From: Irpex lacteus | Taxonomy: Eukaryota; Basidiomycota; Agaricomycetes; Polyporales; Irpicaceae | Direction: 5' to 3' | DNA length: 64,000 nt | Assembly (NCBI GenBank): GCA_001986395.2 | Contig: MQVO02000007.1 | Span: forward strand, 1,240,001 to 1,304,000 | Part shown: one piece after another, positions 12,309-25,097 of the stretch | Layout of the letters: each line of letters opens with the position of its first letter | Position numbering within the stretch: the stretch's first letter is position 1 | Program-made: the position numbers and the translations under genes | The notes under the pieces: model-generated | The model's database searches: none | Told to the model about the DNA's origin: nothing | The model's input: the letters and a program-made list of their open reading frames with translations, nothing else

Positions 12309-13727
12309 GACAGGACATTGGGGAATGGGACGAGTGAGTGTGTAGAAAGGAAGAATAAGGATAAGGACAGAGATGGCAAGGACGGAAAATAAAATTGAAA
12401 CATAGCATTTTCTGGAAATATGGGGACAAATAATGGATTGTTTGAGCAATGTCCGATTTTGGGTGACGGAACAAGACCCGTTCCTGGGGAAGTGACGGTG
12501 AGTATCAGTTCGGCTGGCAGTCAGGCGATGACGTAGCTCCACACCCTCCTTCGGTTCGCGTAGCTGTACAGTAGTTCGCCTTTCGGACTCCGCACGACGT
12601 CCTTCTGACCACGTTGGCTTCAAATTCAAACCAATTACAATTCCTACCTGAGAACTTGCAACCACAATATAAACCATTTTTCGACGACTGCCACCGTATT
12701 GCAGCAACATTACGTCTATAGACCCCTCCCCCAGGCCTAGAGCTCCTCACAGAAAGCTCTCCTCAGCTTCTCTGGAACCTTGGAGCGTACCAGCATCGCG
12801 GAGGGTTGAGTGTGGTAAACCAGCATCCTACAAGGCTAGCAGCAGTTCGCAGAAAGGCAAGGCCGCGGGGGCATCAAGTCGGAGCGCACAGTGTCCGGCA
12901 TACCGGCAGCAGCCTGTAGCAGATGTCCACGCCAGAACGGCTGAGTCAGACTGAGGTAGATGGTCTGAGAAAACAAACTGACCTCATATGTTTATCAGCG
13001 CTATGGCAGGCCCCACTCCTTGATGGAGTCCAGGCCGTCGATGCCTGCCCATTCGTTCCACTTGTCAGCTGTTTGAATCGAACCAGCTTTCCATAATCTT
13101 CTGTCCCTTTCCATGTCCTGAGTGGAAATATCAAGCTGCTGCCAAAACAGCCATTTTAAGGCGCGTACCACATATTGAACGTCGGCTTTCTTGTACGTGA
13201 TACCTTGACGACCCTGTTATCAGCTGGTTTTCATCTGCACAATGCTACATTGCTCCCTCGAATAATCACGCATAACACCACTTGGGAATAAGGGAAAAGG
13301 GATTGGAGCAGATCATGGAATGAGTTAACGTTTGAAGTGTCGATACAGTCCGAGTCGGAGGTTTGACGCGACTGCCATTTTAGGCAAGCGTTATGGTTTG
13401 CATGGGCCTGTCTGGACCATCTCGACCACCACGTTACTCCTGAAGTCGGGACCTACTCGATTACACAGGCCGTGCCGTTTACCGCTTCAAGTACTGGCAT
13501 GATCTCTTACCCAGATTCCTCTCCGCAACCACTGAGTGCTGATCGCTATCTAGGAGTATAGGTGCTCAACGCATGTTTAATGCGGCTCAACATTCGGCAG
13601 GCCCGTAAAAAGCATGAAATGTGACTGGGACGTCAAGCTTTCTAGCGAGGAGTAGCCTATCGTAGAGCGTGGGTATTGGGGTGAATAGGCGCAGGTAGTT
13701 ACGTATTCCAAAGCATAGATGAGAACT
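12309..13727. other. Intergenic region upstream of the GT41 gene and downstream of REV3
   Basis: About 1.4 kb with no convincing coding exon on either strand; the open frames here lack splice-consistent extension or family likeness. It should contain the GT41 promoter (right next to 12309) and the REV3 terminator. I see no repeat or RNA gene. Confidence 0.5.
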
Positions 13728-16700
13728 CTAACTACGGTGACTCCTCCACGATAATGATCTAACAAAGACATGGGCCCAGGCCTATGAGCTACGTACTTCA
13801 TATTCCACCCAGAACGAGAAACTCACATCGTCGTCATCGTCATGTGCCCATTCATCCAATGTAATTTCCTCCTCCATCGATAACTCCTCCACAAGCTGCT
13901 GCAATTGGCCTAGCTGCTCCGCTTTGTTTTCTACTTTCTTCCGTTCATATAACCACGGACAATCCAATGACTCGCAATCTATGGGCTCGGCATGTGGCAC
14001 CCCGCTGCATGACACACAGATCGAGTGTGTATTCTGGACCCGTTCTTCGGTACGGTGGATACGCGCAAGCAAGCCACTGATCGTTTCCTGTGTGGTCACA
14101 CGGCAATCGTCGCAAATACCTGGAAAGTGTTTAGAAAGGTGAGCCAAATAGGCTGAATCCGAAGAATTCCACATACTTTCTTGAGTAGGTGAGTCGCAAG
14201 TCAAACATTTAGTTCCATAAAAGTGTTCCTCTATCTTGGGTCTATCGGCGAGAAGTAGTTGGTGTCCCGGTTTATGTGGCGTCATGGTCAAAGATTCTGC
14301 TTCGTCGGCACGTAATGGCTTCGCCATTTCGTCATACCAGCTACGTACATCTGCTCCGATAAGGTTGAATATGCGCTCAAGGGGAGGAATGAGCACCCGT
14401 GAGATGTAGTACATCCCATCAATGTGCTTCGAGCTACGGGTGTTATAGCTAGTTAGCTGCACTCTAGATAAACATGATGCTCTCAGCGGCATACCTGTCG
14501 TTCAATAGCACACCCGGAGCAACGGCTCTGTCAACCAGGCGAGTGCCTGGCGGTCCACGCGCAATAACATACGGAATTCGATCCCCGTATTGAGGTTCGT
14601 CGTTTGGGTCCTCCAACATCCTCCGTGCTGCTACTGCCACCCCTGGCGGTGGAGGGGCTTGGTCACTATAAACCGTTATTAGTAACTTAGTTCGGTTTCT
14701 TGTTGGACTTGCTATCACCTATAAGTACCAAGTCTGACTTCCTTCGCGAAGATGAAATCTTGGACCGACGCTTTGTTATCTAGAATCTGCATCCATGTCA
14801 AACAGCAATAGTCCTTGACTCGACTGAGGTCTTGTGAGCGAAACAAGATTCTGTTCTATATATTAAAAACTTTCCGAGAGGTTGCGATATGATGCGTGCT
14901 TACTTCAGGCAAGTCTCCGTCATCTTCTGCTGGGCGGGGATACCATCCCTTCGCACCGTTTCAATCCCTTTTGCATCGAATACTGGCTCCTCATCGTCCG
15001 GGTTCTCGAACTTGAAGCCGACGTAGCGCTTCTTTGCTAGCAAGACACAAGGCAGATAAACCTGGCGTAGGATGCTGTGAGAATGCAGGCATGGTATGTT
15101 GAAAAGATCCGTAATACCTTCTCGAACTTGAGTTTCACTGGAGCGGGGTTCATCCGAGTGATAGTATCCGCTATATCGTGTCCTATCCTAAACGCTTGAT
15201 CCTTTGTCTTTCCCTTTAAATATATGAATAAAGAATCGGTGTCCCCATATACAACGCGCGCGCCCCATCGTTGAGTGTTGTCAATGACCTTGATCGCCTG
15301 TACAGCACAGAAACAGTTCATATCAGCAGACTCCACACCTGAAATGACAAACTGGGTACCTTCTCCAAGGTCTCGCGCCCACTCTGTACGATAGCATCCG
15401 CTATTTCTACGGCAGGCATGCGGCCGGAAAATGACGCGCTGGTGTAGCCGTAAGTGACGTTGGCGATGAATTTCATAGCGAGTTGACGAGCGTCCAACAC
15501 TCTTCGCAAAGCCTTTCGAACGAATTAGAATATCACAGAGCGATCTAAGCAAGTCATATCCTGATACACACCTTGTCATCCTTGACGCCTTTCATGGCGG
15601 TTTTTATCATAACTCGGGTGTCCAGAAGTTCTGTCAACATCCGTCCCAATAGGCCTTGCCTAACGGTGGACTTCACGAAGATCATTCCGTTCGGTGATAC
15701 TGAAAACAGGCAGCGACTCAGTTGATGACCACACAGAATAGATGCGGACACCCACTGTTGACATGTTCTTGGAGGGTATCGAGAAGGCCAGAAGGCAAAC
15801 GTAAATCTACAACACCGAACTTGTTCTGTCCTTTAAACTCCGTAACTCGCCCTAAACAAGTAGAATAACAATAATTATACGCGATCATGATTGATGGATA
15901 CAGTGATTGAAAGTCCAAAACCAGGAGAGGGCTGCTGTAGAACGCCGATAACGGTTCCATTATGAGGGGCATGCATTCCGCTGCGTTTTGCTTTCCGACC
16001 TGCGTGATCCGATCGAAGTTAGGGTGGGCCGGCGAGCAATAAAATAGCAACGTACGTCTTGCTTGCTGGGAGATAACAATACAAAGCTCTCCGGTTTTGC
16101 TATTCGAAACATGAAGGATTCCACTTTGAACTGGGATCCGCGGCTGATCACCGAGAAGAAATCTAAACCGAACACGCGAGCAAACTCCCTAAACAATACG
16201 TTAGTGGCTATTATCCGATGTGCAAGACTTCGATGACATACGAGGTCTTTGTGATGACCTCAGCCACTTCTATGAGCTCCAAGCATAGAGAAGTACGAGA
16301 CGCATAGTTGGAAAAGAGACGTGAGGCATGCTCCGGTACATCACTGTGATACCATTTGGTAAGAGTTTGAGCTGAATATCGTGGTATTCTGTGAGAACAG
16401 TCAGTACGCAAATCACCAACACGAAAGTCCACGCTAACCGGCGATGGAGAACTTGAAAGGCAACGCTCTCTAGGGTATAGCTTGTGAGGTTATATTCCGA
16501 TCGCATAATCCGCCAAAGATTGAAGACATGTCTTCCGATGACCTTGAACGTTGAAGTTCTCGTCATACCCCACTGATCGGTGGCGCCACCACCTGGTCGG
16601 CCTGGTGCTCGAGACAACTGCTCGGCCATGTCAAATTCTGTGACGAAATCAGCCTCCGATAAATAAGAAACTGGCGACGGACGAACCAAAGCTCCTAGCT

Positions 16701-19700
16701 CGAACGGCCAGATACCCCCACGAGGATACTTGAACCTCCCAGCCTGTAATGATGTCGGGGTCGAAGTCATGTACGATGTCAACGATCCTGTTCAGGAGTT
16801 CGAGTTCTGTATCAACTGTGTCGATATCCCAGTTCCGCAGCCTTGGGTGGTGCAACTGAACATCGTTCAACGCAATTACACCCGATTCACATTTGAAGGG
16901 AGCATCATGGTCGACCCGTTGAAAGTTTGAGTCATAGAACGAGTAGAAGGCGGCCACTATCTGATCTTTGTCGGGATCTGGCATACCACGTCCACTACTG
17001 GGAGCTGCACCGATATTGATGGCCGTTACATTGTGACTAGAATATGAATTGAGCTTACCAAATACTTCTAACGACAATGCAGTCATTTTACCCCTCTCTC
17101 GGGTTACAGGAGCTTGCATAGGACCATTAGGTGCACCATTCGCCTGTGTTGGGCCGGCGATCTGTGGACTCCGATATCAGCAAAAGATAGAAACTGAGTG
17201 AAAGAGCATTACCTGAGATGACTTCTTGCTCTGCTCAAGTTTCTGGACCTCATTCTTCGCCAGCCACTTGCGGACTTCGCTCAAGCCTGGTGGCAAAGCA
17301 GCATACTCCCAGCCGTGCACCCCTTCACACACACTTTCATGCGGCATCTCCAGCTCATCACGATCTTCGCCAAAGGGCACCCACTCTTCCAGATTTCTAA
17401 TACAGGTACCGCCCTTCAACTCGTAGACCAGGCCGGCGTACTCTCGTGGCCGTACAGGAGCGTCGCTCTCCAGAGAATAATATGGAGCTTGGTAGATCTT
17501 ATCTGGGATGTTGTAGAGATCTGTGGTGCCTTGTAATACTTCCGTCGTAGGAGGAGCATGGTTGTATATGTAACTTGCCATTGGCCTATGATTAGACATG
17601 AGTCGAGATCGCAAGGTCGACCCTCCCAATGAGAAGACGGCTTTGGGTACTCGGGAGGGGGGCGGCGTAAGATCGAGCTTGAGACGCTTATGTGGCCGTT
17701 CTTGAGGAATTTCGCTATCATCTGCCCCCAATGCTCTGATAGCAGGGACAAGAGAATTATTCGGGCTGATTCTCTTTATAGTATCGGACCCTCCATCGTC
17801 AGAAGCTATGGAAACATCGTCGACTTGCCCAACGCTGCCCGGCGAGTGATAAGAGCCGCCCGGGTACTCATCCGAGCTGGTCGACCTAAGAGAGATGTGA
17901 AGGAGGAGGTCACAAATAAAACAAACGAGCTCACTCAGGATCTTGTGGAGAATCAGATGAATCTAGAAAGGGGTTCTCCATCGAGTCTTCAACGGGACCA
18001 TCTTCGGAAATAAAAGCAGGTGTTACAGCAGGAAGACCTGGTGAGGACGGTGTTGAAGAAGGCTCTTCCTGCCCTTGCAATCTGCAATCGTGAGCAACCA
18101 TATCGGTCAGAGAATGTATCGACGTACTTCTGCGGCGAGGTGGCGGGCTGAATGTTTGGAAGTGAAGCAGTGGGACTGTGAATGATGAGATCGCCGGGCC
18201 GATTCATGGACGTAGTTCGCGAAAACTAACCCTGCTAGTTTTGTCCATATATCACGGAACGGATTCAGCTTGTCCGATGGAGTTGAGCTAGGTGTCGTTC
18301 TGTCATCCACACGCCTGCAACGCGTATTAGCCTGCTTCTGCCATCAAAACTATGAATGTACCTTGAAGGAGTACTCAGATTCTTTCCAGGCGTCTGTTCA
18401 CCATAAAGCAAGTCTCCAGGTAAATCTTCTTCCATAGCTTCGTCCTCGGCGTCGGGGCGACCGTCTTCCTGCAGATCTCCTTCACGCTCCGCCCATTCAA
18501 GCTCTTCGCGTTCTACCATACGACTGAGTTCCTGGCTGGCCAACATATCTTCGTCGATATCAACGTCACCGGCAACTTCGGGCTGGCTAAGATCCTGAGA
18601 AAACTCAGCATCTGCTTCATAGGGGTTTGCCTCCTGCTCTACGACCGCGTCGTCTCTTCTAGGTTTCCAGGTCCGGTATTTTGAGGGCCAAAGTGCCTCT
18701 ACACTTTCAAAGGTCGTCATCACCCAGCGTTCCCAGCCTGCGTCATCTTTCAGGGGCTGTTCGATGTCCTTCTCTCTTGAAATCTTCTTGCGCAGTTCGT
18801 CCCACCATCTTGCTTCTTGTACCCAGTCGGCTCCTGCGCCGCGGGATCGTTCACTGACATCCCTCGGCACCACAGGAGTCGGCGCGAGTCCCCTCGCAAG
18901 TCTTCGCTCTCGTTCGTCATCCCATAACTCACGCACACTCAGCACTACAGGTTCAGCCGACAGAGGGGGTGCAGGGATCGTCAGTTGATGATGTACATCT
19001 CGCGGTGAGAGTCGATGTCGGTTCAGGATTTGATGTGCTGCAACGTCCAGCTCGAGAGGCATGCGAGTCTGTCTATAATATGGCGAGGCTTTCAAGTTCA
19101 GAGGTTCCTCTTGCTCTTGTGCGTCTTCGTCTTGTCCTCTTTGCCAGGTTTCTGCGAGGTCGATCCATCCGCAACCGTACAGCCCAAAGTCACATAGAAA
19201 CTGCAGAATGAAGCTTAGATGGCTTTCAAACACCCGGAAGCGCGTCTTCATGATAGTCCCCGATTGAAGTAGAGTCACGGCCCGATTGACAGAGGATGGA
19301 TCGTTGATATATACTTTGAGGAAGGGTGAATAGGCAGAGTGGAAGCCATAGAAGTGGACGCCTTTGACTAGAACGATGGCACGTATGTACTGGCTGTGTG
19401 GCGAGTTGGGGTTGCGTTTCATGGACACGGCTATGGCATGGTTGAGCGAGTGTGTCAACTTCGCGATGTGTCGATTCACTTTGACGCGTCCAGTCAAGCA
19501 TCAGCTTTGATTAGGCCGACATGAACGAAGATAGGGGTCACTCACCGCATTCAGGTTCTAGCTTCCCTGCATACTCTACAAAAACATACGGATACACCTG
19601 GTGTACATACAAACAAGTTTTCTTCCCAATTGACGAGTCCCCATATATCCGAATGACCGGTGCGCGAGCAGATCCCGTGTTGTCCAAGGCTCCCGCTGGT

Positions 19701-19759
19701 TGCACCATGGAGTCAATTTGGTTGATGCGCACGCGAATTGTTGGCTCTTGATTTTCCAT
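13728..19759 (-). CDS. REV3: DNA polymerase zeta catalytic subunit Rev3
   Basis: B-family translesion polymerase that extends from mismatched or lesion-containing ends and drives damage-induced mutagenesis. It starts MENQEPTIRVRINQIDSMV and continues VIRIYGDSSIGKKTCLYVHQVYPYVFVEY, the Rev3 N-terminal signature. Next come HSAYSPFLKVYINDP and FLCDFGLYGCGWIDL. A long acidic/polar linker leads to the exonuclease-like fold (IVAAFYSFYDSN, VHDFDPDIITGWEVQ). Palm motif A is LDFQSLYPSIMIAYNYCYST, motif B MKFIANVTYGYTSASFSGRM, and motif C VYGDTDSLF, so catalytic Asp residues are present. YYISRVLIPPLERIFNLIGA precedes two C-terminal Cys modules (CLTCDSPTQE/CDDC and CVSCSG..CESLDCPWLYERKK) that bind zinc and an Fe-S cluster and dock Rev7/Pol31. 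The splice chain is intact with many 45-60-nt introns. The last short exon (stop at 13728) is the least certain part. Confidence 0.93.
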
Positions 19760-20090
19760 TACAGGTCATAACTTATCGAGGGACTAGATGGAAAGGTCAA
19801 TGGGGTATATTACAGCTCCTGCCGGTGAGCCTAAGAGCCACAGTGGCCACGGTCCTGGAGGTTCAGAACAAGGGGCGTAGGGCGCTTACGCGTTAATCTA
19901 CGCGTCTGCATCACCTCCCAACAATATTGTCAGTCGTAAACAGGCCGCCAGCAGTGAAATACAGGCAGGTTATCGCAGTAAGTATCGTCGTTACTTTGAC
20001 TTGGTTACAGTCGGGTGTTTACATTGGTTTCTTCGTCTATAGTACATACATCAACAGTCGGTTTGTTTATTCTCAGAAGCCCTTACAACT
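19760..20090. other. Intergenic region, REV3 promoter and epimerase 3' end
   Basis: About 330 bp with no coding signal. Holds the upstream region of REV3 and the downstream region of the epimerase gene, both minus strand. No TATA box or repeat stands out. Confidence 0.5.
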
Positions 20091-21174
20091 TTAGACTCTC
20101 GAGGTGGCGGGCAAATCACCCGTAGCCGTTATCACTTGTTGACCCACCCATGTCTCCCCAGCGTTCAACTTGACAAATCCACGCACATATCCTGGCTCGA
20201 CACAGACGTATCTCTCCCTAGTCATGAAAGTTTATTTTAACACTTACATATGTCAAAGCAGAATCAAGAAATTGCTTACCACCCATTGGGCTCCATATCG
20301 CCAATCTTAGATCCTGCAGCCTCCTGAGGGTTCCATACGACAACATCCTTGAGGTTCTTGGTCTTGATCTGGACGCTGTCACCTGGCCAGGCAACGTGAT
20401 ACGTCCCGGGGGCGTTTTCATACACCGAGTCGGTGGAGGTTCTGACGTCCACGGCGGCTCTCAACTCAGGTTTAGGCTGTGCTTTGAGCTCGTCGGTAGA
20501 CTCGGTCTTGTCGTAGTAATGCAAGCCCTGAAGTGGTGTGATGGCGACTTCATTGGCAGGAGCACGTATATAATTATGGAACAGAGCCTGGAATTCGAGA
20601 GGGCCAGATGTGGAGAGGCCAGTGTTCTTGACGTGCAAGTCAGTGCTAAGCTGATGCTCGGCCAAGGTTACGACGTAGTACAACTCGAACGGTTTGTCGA
20701 ATTTGGCCTTGATACTGTCGTTGGGCAGGAGAGCTACGAGACGCGTAAATGTTAGTGGTCGCGTGGTGGATAGGATAGAAGAGATTAACTTGCCAAGCCT
20801 AACGGATACGCCAGCCTCGCTGTCTAGTACAGTGCTGTCGAAGGTCCACACCTCGCTTCTCGCGAAACCGTGTTGAGAGAGTTTAGCATGATCGGGATGG
20901 GTGGGTGCTCCGAACGCGGGGAAGACAACTGGAATGCCTCCTCGAACAGGTTTACTGCCGTCGAGTGCCGCCTTTCCAGAGACAAAAAAGCGCTCTTTGA
21001 CTTCTGGATTAGTCTTGGAGGGCGAATTCCATGAAATTACGGTCGCGCCGTACAACAGAATCTCTACGGAGGATCCCTGCACGTACTCTTGTGAGTTTCG
21101 TTGCTAGATGAGACGTTTGGCAGTACCTTAGGGTGGGTTAGAATGACTTTGTCTTGTGTCTGTTGAACTGGCAT
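20091..21174 (-). CDS. Glucose-6-phosphate 1-epimerase (YeaD/Ymr099c family)
   Basis: Interconverts alpha and beta anomers of hexose-6-phosphates; aldose-1-epimerase (galactose mutarotase) fold. The ATG at 21174 begins MPVQQTQDKVILTHPK. After an intron come SSVEILLYGATVISW, the conserved VRGGIPVVFPAFG and HGFARSEVWTF, then ELYYVVTLAEHQLSTDLHVKN and FQALFHNYIR, whose His and Arg correspond to the family's active site. Then AAVDVRTSTDSVYENAP, VVWNPQEAAGSKIGDMEPNGW, and a last exon ERYVCVEPGYVRGFVKL..GETWVGQQ ending DLPATSRV. Length (about 300 aa) fits the family. The frame is intact; short introns sit near 20225-20277, 20730-20790 and 21075-21130. Confidence 0.92.
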
Positions 21175-22219
21175 GGTGGTTAGTGAGAGAGCTGCAGGTT
21201 ACCGTTCTCAGTAGCCTCATATGTGATCGCGAATTCAGGGAGATGGCAATCACGCATGACGTCAGGCCACGATAGGCAACTTATTCCCACGATCTATGTC
21301 TCAACCTGCCCTAAACCTTGTTCTGCCCAAGTGCTGCAGCCTGCAGGCTCCTGAAGGCGATTATCAGTGCATGGCCATCGCACGTTTGGGTCTGCGGCAG
21401 TCTTCTCTTTGCTGGTTTCCGCCCTTCACTCGCTATTCGCTGCTCTCACTATGTTTGCGCACAGGCTGGGCGGACAATTCTCTCGATCGCTGCGGTTTCG
21501 ACTCGTCTATCCTGGAAACAGGGTGCACGCGGCGTTCATGCGTTATCGGCCCCTGGTACCAGCTCATCTGGTGCCCCAGGATATGCACTGAGGCCATTCG
21601 ATAAGTCGCTCTTACACCTTCGTTACTGATGGCGGAACGGGCCAGGTTCATGCGCCGGAGGCAACAGTCTTATTCAAGCCTCCAGGACGAAATGCAGGTT
21701 TCAAGGATACCATGGTGACCCCGGAGCGGGATGTACGAGGAGGTGTGCTTTTAGCGTGCCTCTATCGACATCTTCTGTGCTCTTTATAGAGCGCACCGGG
21801 GCTCAAGCCACTTCAGATAGGCAAATGTTCTCTTTCTGCGCTCTTTCTTCTTTTATCACGCAGACCACTGTTGTTGAATACGTTCACTCGAGGACAATTT
21901 CGCAGGATATCGTGCGGGAGGATGTTGCAATGCACTGGACGATCAATGGTCACGGCGCGGGAATAATATACAGTCAACAATCGGCGAAGTCTTGTGGTCG
22001 ATCCACGTTTCGAAAGCGAGGGGCCGCCAACCTTTCTCAAGGCTCAAGGCTCCTCGGGCACGGCTGCGATGTCTTGGTCGTTGGATCTGCACCATCGGGC
22101 AAGATGTCGTCGTGATCGCTATAATATCGGACATCTACGCTCCAGTCACAGATGCATACACCCCTCTGCTGCTCTCTCGATATCACGTTACTGACCACTG
22201 TTCAAATTCGGTGTACGGT
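21175..22219. other. Intergenic region between epimerase (-) and histone-like relic
   Basis: About 1 kb. Several overlapping open frames occur on both strands around 21300-22200, but none shows family similarity, splice support or a sensible start. I see nothing definite beyond the epimerase promoter. Confidence 0.4.
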
Positions 22220-22462
22220 TCAAGTTGGCGCAAATGAGGACAGAAGGCCAATTCCGAGTTGTAGCGAAACGCTACGCTCTTGTAGATGCACTTTCTTTAC
22301 TGCGGGTGGCAGGAGTGCGACACTCTTGTATGTCGCCTTCTTGCTAAGTAGCTTCCTTCGGGATTGCTGCGAGCCTCCGCTCAATTTTTGGAGCCCCCCT
22401 TTCTTCGTGAAGGGGACCACCTTAATAACCAGGAGATTTACATCCTGGTCGGTGTCATGCAT
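22220..22462 (-). pseudogene. Histone H3 N-terminal-tail-like relic
   Basis: An 80-codon open frame on the minus strand. Residues 17-65 (about 22265-22414) read PFTKKGGLQKLSGGSQQS, then RRKLLSKKATYKS, then VKKVHLQERSV. Aligned by eye to the H3 tail this keeps T-K, K-x-x-GG, R-K-x-L-x-x-K-A-x-x-KS, V-K-K-x-H and a later R-x-V, in the same order and nearly the same spacing. The histone fold (alpha-N onward, LLIRKLPF..) is absent: the frame ends ..GIGLLSSFAPT. Lys/Arg acetylation sites are largely changed, so it is unlikely to function as H3. Best read as a decayed, 3'-truncated copy; chance similarity of a Lys-rich frame is the alternative. Confidence 0.35.
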
Positions 22463-22859
22463 ATGTATCGTGGTTATGCCATGTGACTTTGCATAAGTAC
22501 TGTATTTATGGCGGTCTCTACATGTACATGTTGTATGGCGAATGAATATGTTGACATTGATTCGCTACATGGAAAACTATGCTCCAAAGGAATTGCGTGC
22601 TAGAAGCAACCTCGCAACGATTGTTTAAGTTGTGTTTACTACAATATATGTACTAGATCTGTGTGCGGGCCTTGAGATCACTATCCAAATAGAGCCATCA
22701 GCTACACGCCCCCTCCACACCGTGTTTGTCTTTACTCGTTCACATACATTCATCCAACTTTGTCTTCTATCGTCACTCCCATCCCGTCTCAATAACCAAC
22801 GATTATACCGGCTTTCGCAAACATATAGAACGTACGACTACACGTCGCGATAATCAACC
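22463..22859. other. Intergenic region, PP2A-A promoter
   Basis: About 400 bp upstream of the PP2A scaffold start codon. Contains a pyrimidine-rich stretch between about 22715 and 22800, as is usual before fungal start sites. No coding exon seen. Confidence 0.45.
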
Positions 22860-25097
22860 ATGGATCCAGGTTTCAGCGTGGACGAAGTAGGTGTTTGGCA
22901 TGCGTTACAACACTCCTCAGCCACCTAATTATGGTCATTTTATCCACAAAGATTGCACCGATTGCCATCCTCATGGATGAGCTGCGCTCTGAGGACGTGC
23001 AGCTGCGTCTCAACGCTATCCATCGTATCTCAACGATTGCTCTTGCGCTGGGTCCAGAACGCGCGCGTGAGGAGTTGATACCGTTTCTGCAAGACTCCGT
23101 GGACGATGAAGACGAAGTATTGTTAGCTCTTGCGGAGGAGCTGGGACGGAACTTTGAGGAGTATATTGGTGGACCTGAGCATGCGCATCTGTTGTTGGGA
23201 CCTCTTGAGAATCTGTCGGCTGTAGAGGAGACTTTGGTCAGGGACAAGGTAAGCCATCGTGCACAGCATATCTATTATATGCGATCCATAGACTTTGCAC
23301 GTTGTATGAATATGTTTCTGTGACTGACACTTCGCCGTTTTATACAGGCCGCTGAGTCTATCACGAAAGTCGCTGCTGTCCTCAACCAAGCCCAGGTCGA
23401 GCAATACTACATCCCCCTGCTGCAACGGCTATCTCGTGGAGAGTGGTTCACATCGCGCACATCAGCTTGTGCACTCTATGCAGCTGTCTATGAGAAAGTA
23501 GGAGCACCTGTACAAGATGAACTCCGACGGGGATTCACTCAGCTCGGCTCTGATGACACGCCTATGGTTCGTCGCGCTGCGGCCAAGTGGCTCGGGGTAC
23601 GTCTGCTTCTGTCGCGATATTCCATGATTTTGACACTGACCAATTCGTTTCCACATAGTCATTCGTCAAGAAGCTGTCGAAGCAGCATGTACTGAGCGAC
23701 GGTCTTGCCATCTATCGTCGGCTCCAAGGCGATGATCAAGACTCCGTGCGACTTCTCACTGTCGAGGACTTGATTGCTATTGCGCAACAGTTGACCCCGC
23801 CGGAGGTGAAAGACCAACTTCTCAAACAGATTCGTCAGTCCGTGACGGATAAGAGTTGGAGGGTGCGGTACATGGCGGCGTCGCATTTCAACGAGGTTTG
23901 TCAACCCGCAGTTGATTATTCTGCTCCGCTCACTGTTGGTTGGCACGGTTAGCTCGCAGAAGCAGTTGGTCAGGATCTCGTCCGGGACGAGCTGATCGGC
24001 CATTACGTTGGCCTATTGAAAGACAACGAGGCGGAAGTACGTACAGCTGCCGCCGGACAAATTCCAGGTGAGTAAACGCAACCAATTTATAAGTGCCAGC
24101 GGGACCAAATCTATCACTCAAGGGTTCTCGAAACTCCTCGACAAGGAGGTTATCTTGTTGAAGATCGTGCCATGCGTGCGGGATCTTTGCCAGGATACTT
24201 CACAGCATGTCCGTGCTGCTGTTGCAAATCAGATCGCTGGTTTGGCGCCTCTGCTCGGGAAGGACGCAACTATCGAACACTTGCTTCCCCTGTTCTTGCA
24301 TCTGCTCAAGGACGAGTTCCCTGAAGTGCGTCTCAACATCATCAGCAAACTTGAAACAGTCAATCAAGGTGCGTGTATGTTCGCCACTCTCCGTGACATT
24401 TCTTGATTGGCATCGCACACTATAGTCATCGGTATCGAGCTTCTTTCCGAGAGCTTGCTTCCTGCTATCATCGAATTGGCGGAGGACAAGTCATGGCGGG
24501 TGCGACAAGCAATCATCGAGTACATTCCTCTGCTTGCCACCCAGCTTGGCAAGCCCTTCTTCGATGAGCAACTGGGCAACCTGTGCATGTCATGGCTAGG
24601 AGACAATGTTTACAGCATACGTGAAGCAGCAACCGTCAACCTGAAGAAGTTGACAGAAGTCTTCGGCGTGGAGTGGGCAAAGGTCCAGATCGTCCCGAAG
24701 GTTGTGGGCATGGGCCAGCATCCCACTTATCTCTTCCGCATGACAACTGTGCAGGCCATTACGGTGCGTGTGTTTCATTTTTGACTATTGATCAACATCG
24801 ACTGATTGCATACGCTCTTAGACCATTGCACCGTCATTGACGATTGATATCATCAGTGGTGATATTCTCGACACACTTCTTCAGTTAGGGCAGGATCCCA
24901 TCCCGAATATCCGCTTTAACGTTGCAAAGTCTCTCGAGGTGCTCGCTGCCACCTTTGGTAACACACCTGAGGGCAAACAGCTCATCCGACAGAAAGTCCT
25001 GCCCATCCTCGAGGCACAGAAAAACGATCAGGACGCGGACGTGCGTTACTTTGCTACCAAGGCGCTACAGCAAGTTCGCGCGGTCGAGTCTGCCTAA
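22860..25097 (+). CDS. Protein phosphatase 2A 65-kDa scaffold subunit A (Tpd3/Paa1)
   Basis: HEAT-repeat scaffold that joins the PP2A catalytic subunit to B-type regulatory subunits, governing mitosis and signalling. Exon 1 (22860-22886) is only nine codons (MDPGFSVDE). After splicing it continues [45 protein letters not shown] and [16 protein letters not shown], the start of the 15 HEAT repeats. Further repeats include [87 protein letters not shown] and [18 protein letters not shown]. It ends [15 protein letters not shown]. About eight introns of 50-75 nt, all with clean GT..AG ends. The frame is fully intact across roughly 590 residues, a useful contrast to genes here with one-base slips. 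Confidence 0.96.

Noticed and set aside
12162..12710. 182-codon minus-strand frame as a separate gene
   Set aside because: Only its last third (from MSSEPPSSS) makes sense, as a possible first exon of the GT41 gene; the rest lies in the promoter.
21296..22237. Overlapping plus-strand open frames of 60-119 codons
   Set aside because: No family likeness, no splice-supported extension, and mutually overlapping frames; treated as chance.
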